The notes beneath the pieces were generated by a model. It was not told where the DNA came from, did no database searches, and worked only from the letters and a program-made list of their open reading frames with translations. The position numbers were made by a program, and so were the translations under genes. Below, in pieces: positions 12,186-15,412 of a stretch of 15,412 bases of DNA. Positions within the stretch are counted from its first letter, which is position 1; every line of letters starts with the position of its first letter. The DNA comes from an uncultured Clostridia bacterium (GTDB lineage: Bacteria; Bacillota; Clostridia; Christensenellales; CAG-917), in the NCBI GenBank assembly GCA_937881285.1, contig CALGEU010000136.1, positions 1 to 15,412 on the forward strand. Reading direction: 5' to 3'.

Positions 12186-12863
12186 ATGAGAAAGATATTG
12201 ATTGCAGAAGACAACGTCGAAATTTCCGATATGATGAAAAGTTATCTTGTCAAGGCGGGACACGAAGTGTATCAGGCGTTTGACGGATTGCAGGCTCTTG
12301 CGATGGCAAAAGAGATAAAACCCGACCTTGCGCTTCTTGACATAATGATGCCGGGCGCAGACGGATATCAGGTGTGCGAGACGCTCAGAAAAACGATGAA
12401 CATGCCGATAATAGTCGTGTCGGCAAGGGTTGCGGAAGAAGACAAGGTGCGCATGTTTGATTTGGGTGCTGACGACTATATCACGAAGCCGTTTTCTTTC
12501 AAAGAAATGGTCATGAGAGTAGCGGCGCAACTTCGCAGATATTACGAGTTCAACACGGCAAATTTGCAGGAAGACCGCCACTACGGAAACCTTATGATTT
12601 CGTCGTCAAGATACGAAGTCAAAGTTGACGGAGAACCGCTCAACCTTACCGCAAAAGAATTCAAAATTCTCGACTATCTCACTCTTCACGAAAATCAGAT
12701 TATGTCAAAACAAAGACTCATCGACGACGTGTGGGGGATTGACGAATATATAGACGAAAACACGGTTGCCGTGACCATTGCAAGACTTCGCGACAAACTC
12801 GCAAAAGTCGGCGTTTCAAACGTCGTAACCGTGTGGGGATTGGGCTATAAGTGGCAAGACTGA
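12186..12863 (+). CDS. OmpR/PhoB-family response regulator
   Basis: A 225-aa two-domain transcription factor. The receiver domain (about 1-115) has the acidic pair Glu8-Asp9, phospho-acceptor Asp52 in LALLDIMMPG, Ser79 in VVSA and Lys101 in ITKPF. The winged-helix DNA-binding domain (about 130-225) ends with NTVAVTIARLRDKL and VWGLGYKW, typical of the family. The start at 12186 is chosen for AAGGAG 6 bp upstream; ten extra in-frame residues upstream are not needed. It lies 36 bp after the EFR1 gene with no terminator between, so it may be in the same transcript, though a weak TACAAT at 12162 could also serve. The kinase gene downstream is its likely partner. Its target genes are unknown. Confidence 0.95.
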   Translation: MRKILIAEDNVEISDMMKSYLVKAGHEVYQAFDGLQALAMAKEIKPDLALLDIMMPGADGYQVCETLRKTMNMPIIVVSARVAEEDKVRMFDLGADDYITKPFSFKEMVMRVAAQLRRYYEFNTANLQEDRHYGNLMISSSRYEVKVDGEPLNLTAKEFKILDYLTLHENQIMSKQRLIDDVWGIDEYIDENTVAVTIARLRDKLAKVGVSNVVTVWGLGYKWQD

Positions 12864-12958
12864 TTCGGAAATCCGATTGCAAAATCGGAAACAAAGTCTT
12901 GTTAAATCGGCAAATCTTATAGTTTGTAAGCGTGATGTTTTAGCAAAAGGAAGATTTG
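12855..12958 (+). other. Structured intergenic region between response regulator and kinase
   Basis: CAAGACT (12855-12861, overlapping the regulator's last codons) pairs with AGTCTTG (12895-12901). Inside it CCGATT-GCAA-AATCGG (12873-12888) forms a tetraloop hairpin. Further on CAAATCTT (12911-12918) pairs with AAGATTTG (12951-12958). No strong T-run follows, so this is more likely a processing or attenuation structure than a full terminator. Confidence 0.45.
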
Positions 12959-12982
12959 TAAGGAATAACCGAATTGTCACTT

Positions 12983-12988
12983 TATAAT
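12983..12988 (+). promoter_or_regulatory. Possible -10 element for the kinase gene
   Basis: A perfect TATAAT lies 28 bp before the kinase ATG, but no -35 is found at normal spacing; the nearest TTGTAA (12956-12961) is 21 bp away. Kinase expression may come from here, from read-through, or from both. Confidence 0.35.
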
Positions 12989-13016
12989 ATCAAAAAGCAC
13001 AAATAAAGACTTGAAT

Positions 13017-14096
13017 ATGAAAAGAAAGCAGATTGTAAAAATCGAAAGAACGCTTATGCGTTTTCAGGACGGAGACCTTTACACGCCCGTTGAACTTGAC
13101 GGTGTGGGGGTCTATCACGCCATTGCAAAACGTCTTGAAACGTTGCGTCTTACGATGCTCAATCTTGCCGACAGTGAAGTGGAGTTTTCAAGAAGAACAA
13201 ACAAATCTATTGCGGCTGTCGCGCACGATATGAAGACGCCGCTTTCCATCATTTCGGGATACGCCGAGTGCATAAGCGACGGAATGGACGACAAGGATTA
13301 TCCTGCGCTGATTTTGCAAAAAACACAGCAAATGAACGACATGGTCATTGCACTCGTGGAGTCGTCTCATCAGCAACTCGAAAAGGAAGGCGCACACAAA
13401 TTTTTGCACGATTCGCGCGTGCTTTTCGGCAAGATTATGGAAAAGGTTCGTCCGCTTGCCGAGAGCAAAAACATAAAACTGAAAGTCGGCAAAATTCCGA
13501 GCGAGCGTATACGCGCCGACGAACAGCAAATGGAACGAGTCATGCAAAATCTCGTGTCCAACGCGGTGAAGTATTCGCCCGAATGTTCTACGGTGAAAGT
13601 GCGCTTTCACAGGTGGGGTAAAAAACTCGTTATTTGCGTGCAAGACCACGGCATCGGTATTTCAAAGGAAAGCCAGCCGCTTATATTCGACCAGTTTTAC
13701 ACCGAAGACAAGTCCCGTTCTAGCGGCAACAGTCAGGGAGTGGGACTTTACGTCGTGAAAGGCATCGTGTATGAGCACGGGGGAACGATATCCGTCAGAA
13801 GCAAAAAGGGCAAGGGAAGCACTTTTTACGTGCAGTTGCCCGTCGAACCTGCGCTCAATGAAAAAATTTCTTACACAGGACGCTTTGACAGAAGACCGCT
13901 GTGGCAGAAGATTATATGGGAATTTTTCACGGGGTGGGCTTTTGCAAGCGTATACCGCATTGCAAAATTTTTCGAGACGAGATGTATATCCACTCTCGTT
14001 GCGGGGATTTTGTGCATCGGGCTTTTCCCGTTTATATGGCTCGTCGATTTTATGAGTATAATAGTGTACGGTAGAATAACGTTTCTTGCCGATTGA
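13017..14096 (+). CDS. Sensor-less histidine kinase with a C-terminal membrane region
   Basis: A 359-aa kinase from the ATG at 13017; an in-frame TTG at 13011 would add two residues, and neither has a clear ribosome binding site. The phosphorylated His70 is in AAVAHDMKTPL. The ATPase domain has the N box MQNLVSNAVKYSPE, G1 QDHGIGIS, F box IFDQFYTEDKS and G2 SQGVGLYVVKG, so it should be active. It departs from the normal design: no membrane helices or sensor precede the dimerisation helix, only about 60 residues, part of which may be a HAMP-like remnant (RFQDGDLYTPVE). Instead, about 60 C-terminal residues hold one or two hydrophobic segments (WEFFTGWAFASVYRIAKFF; STLVAGILCIGLFPFIWLVDF). It partners the OmpR-type regulator 150 bp upstream. 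Whether the N-terminus was lost by deletion cannot be settled here. Confidence 0.9.
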   Translation: MKRKQIVKIERTLMRFQDGDLYTPVELDGVGVYHAIAKRLETLRLTMLNLADSEVEFSRRTNKSIAAVAHDMKTPLSIISGYAECISDGMDDKDYPALILQKTQQMNDMVIALVESSHQQLEKEGAHKFLHDSRVLFGKIMEKVRPLAESKNIKLKVGKIPSERIRADEQQMERVMQNLVSNAVKYSPECSTVKVRFHRWGKKLVICVQDHGIGISKESQPLIFDQFYTEDKSRSSGNSQGVGLYVVKGIVYEHGGTISVRSKKGKGSTFYVQLPVEPALNEKISYTGRFDRRPLWQKIIWEFFTGWAFASVYRIAKFFETRCISTLVAGILCIGLFPFIWLVDFMSIIVYGRITFLAD

Positions 14097-14099
14097 AAG

Positions 14100-14120
14100 A
14101 GCGTCGCGTGACGCTTTTTT
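14100..14120 (+). terminator. Terminator after the histidine kinase gene
   Basis: AGCGTC-GCGT-GACGCT is followed by a run of six T, 3 bp after the stop codon. It closes the SDR/EFR1/two-component block. Confidence 0.85.
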
Positions 14121-14204
14121 CTTGCAAACGTACAAAAATCGCCGATTTTTGCGGCATAAAACGGCAGGGAAGCGTATGTCGATAAAAAAATACGCAAATT
14201 ATAG

Positions 14205-14233
14205 TTGCATATTTTTTATAATAATTGTAAAAT
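14205..14233 (+). promoter_or_regulatory. Predicted promoter of gap
   Basis: TTGCAT (14205-14210) is 17 bp from TAAAAT (14228-14233), four and five matches to consensus, in very A+T-rich DNA. The start near 14240 gives a leader of about 60 nt; an in-frame ATG at 14242 lies in that leader without a ribosome binding site. Confidence 0.65.
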
Positions 14234-14298
14234 AATCACGGTTGAAAAATATTTTATTTCAATCGAATATGGAATACACCTTTATGGAGGAACTTATA

Positions 14299-15351
14299 AT
14301 GGCAAACGTAAAAGTCGCTATCAACGGTTTTGGTCGTATCGGACGTCTCGCGTTCAGACAAATGTTCGGCGCAGAAGGTTATGAGATCGTGGCAATCAAC
14401 GATCTTACCAGCCCCAAAATGCTCGCACATCTCTTGAAGTACGATTCAACTCAAGGCAACTATGCAAATTCTCACACGGTCGAAAGTTGTGAAGCAGTTC
14501 TCAACGAAGACGGCACTGTGAAAGAAGACGGTTACATCGTCGTCGACGGCAAGAAGATCACCATCTATGCAAAAGCAAAGGCGGCAGAACTTCCGTGGGG
14601 CGAACTCGGTGTCGACGTCGTTTTGGAATGCACCGGTTTCTACACTTCAAAAGCAAAAGCACAAGCACACATCGACGCAGGCGCACGCAAGGTTGTCATC
14701 TCTGCTCCCGCAGGCAACGACCTTCCCACCATCGTTTACAACGTCAACCACAAAACGCTCAAAGCGACTGACACCATCATCTCCGCTGCAAGTTGCACCA
14801 CCAACTGCCTTGCACCTATGGCAAAAGCACTCAACGAGTATGCTCCTATCATGAGCGGTATCATGACCACCGTTCACGCATACACCGGTGACCAAATGCC
14901 CCTTGACGGTCCGCAAAGAAAAGGCGATTTGAGAAGAAGCCGCGCAGCAGCAATCAACATCGTCCCCAACAGCACCGGCGCTGCAAAAGCAATCGGTCTC
15001 GTTATCCCCGAACTCAACGGCAAACTCATCGGTTCTGCACAACGCGTTCCGACTCCGACCGGTTCGACCACCATTCTCGTGGCAGTTGTCAAAGGTCAAG
15101 CAACAGTTGAAGGAATCAACGCAGCAATGAAAGCAGCAGCAACCGAATCTTTCGGTTACAACACCGACCAAATCGTTTCTTCCGACATCATCGGCAGCCG
15201 TTTCGGTTCTATCTTCGATGCAACGCAAACCATGGTTGCTCCTATGGAAGACGGCAACACCCAAGTTCAAGTGGTTTCCTGGTACGACAACGAGAACAGC
15301 TACACTTCTCAAATGGTTCGTACTATCAAGTACTTCTCTGAACTCAAATAA
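14299..15351 (+). CDS. gap: Glyceraldehyde-3-phosphate dehydrogenase, NAD-dependent
   Basis: Cytosolic glycolytic enzyme converting glyceraldehyde-3-phosphate, phosphate and NAD+ to 1,3-bisphosphoglycerate. The ATG at 14299 is fixed by GGAGG 8 bp upstream and by the conserved start VKVAINGFGRIGR; an in-frame ATG at 14242 is rejected. The 350-aa product is slightly longer than usual (about 335-340). Catalytic Cys166 is in SAASCTTNCLAP and His193 in TVHAYTGDQ. Asp35 in INDL indicates NAD rather than NADP preference. TGAAKAIG and PTPTGS line the phosphate sites, and WYDNENSYTSQMV is the conserved C-terminal signature. Codon use is strongly C-ending, matching high expression. It has its own promoter and terminator, separate from fba at the other end of the window; no other glycolytic gene follows within the sequence. 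Confidence 0.97.
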   Translation: MANVKVAINGFGRIGRLAFRQMFGAEGYEIVAINDLTSPKMLAHLLKYDSTQGNYANSHTVESCEAVLNEDGTVKEDGYIVVDGKKITIYAKAKAAELPWGELGVDVVLECTGFYTSKAKAQAHIDAGARKVVISAPAGNDLPTIVYNVNHKTLKATDTIISAASCTTNCLAPMAKALNEYAPIMSGIMTTVHAYTGDQMPLDGPQRKGDLRRSRAAAINIVPNSTGAAKAIGLVIPELNGKLIGSAQRVPTPTGSTTILVAVVKGQATVEGINAAMKAAATESFGYNTDQIVSSDIIGSRFGSIFDATQTMVAPMEDGNTQVQVVSWYDNENSYTSQMVRTIKYFSELK

Positions 15352-15354
15352 AAA

Positions 15355-15412
15355 TCAACGCAAGTTTACGAGCGGCACGCAGAAATGCGTGCCGTTCTTT
15401 TTATTGCGTTGA
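15355..15412 (+). terminator. gap terminator nested in a second inverted repeat
   Basis: CGGCACGCA-GAAA-TGCGTGCCG (15373-15394) is a perfect 9-bp hairpin with a GNRA-type loop followed by TTCTTTTT. Around it TCAACGCAA (15355-15363) and TTGCGTTGA (15404-15412) form a second perfect 9-bp pair that runs to the window edge and could continue beyond it. Confidence 0.85.

Noticed and set aside
14242..14298. 19-residue N-terminal extension of gap
   Set aside because: It has no ribosome binding site and lies in the leader; GGAGG plus the conserved VKVAINGFGRIGR support 14299.
14647..15312. 221-codon minus-strand open frame opposite gap
   Set aside because: Cys- and Asp-rich shadow of a highly biased gene, with no independent support.

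Overview
The window looks like chromosomal DNA from a low-to-moderate G+C Firmicute, most likely an uncultured gut Clostridia-type bacterium. This is inferred from consensus sigma-A promoters (TTGnnn-17-TATAAT), strong AGGAGG-type ribosome binding sites, many short hairpin plus T-run terminators, a tRNA with encoded CCA, and the gene families present (EFR1-type ferredoxin, M29 and M18 aminopeptidases, TM2/SHOCT proteins, Fic). No marker fixes the species. The housekeeping genes (fba, gap, the first M18 gene) favour C-ending codons. The segments at about 3.1-4.6 kb and 8.2-9.6 kb are visibly more A+T-rich and look like accessory DNA.

Layout. 1-557: end of a small multidrug-export family membrane protein. 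662-1591: class II fructose-bisphosphate aldolase, whose last codon and stop lie in one arm of a 126-bp inverted-repeat element (1586-1711). 1887-3005 (-): M29 aminopeptidase. 3126-4348 (-): two overlapping genes for SHOCT-domain membrane proteins, divergent from an XRE repressor (4429-4632) across a compact four-half-site operator. 4751-6112 (+) and 6276-7517 (-): two convergent M18 aminopeptidases sharing one bidirectional terminator. 7518-8517: an RNA region with a tRNA-Ser(CGA). Two 76-bp tandem repeats that begin with the tRNA's own 5' end precede it, and a copy of its 3' end and inverted T-arm-like sequences follow it. 8518-9456: a Fic-fold protein with Gln in place of the catalytic His. 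9675-12149: an SDR fused to a zinc-ribbon-like tail, then a flavodoxin/2x[4Fe-4S] EFR1 ferredoxin. 12186-14096: OmpR-type response regulator and a histidine kinase with no N-terminal sensor but a membrane-embedded C-terminus. 14299-15351: glyceraldehyde-3-phosphate dehydrogenase with a strong terminator.

How the parts relate. The two glycolytic genes are separate single-gene units with their own promoters and terminators. The three metallo-aminopeptidases are separate units on both strands and probably serve peptide turnover. The SDR and EFR1 genes form an operon (9-bp gap), and the two-component pair follows closely, so the four may be functionally linked. The likeliest places for undescribed biology are the tRNA-Ser neighbourhood, the XRE/TM2-SHOCT cassette and the SDR-zinc-ribbon/EFR1 pair.
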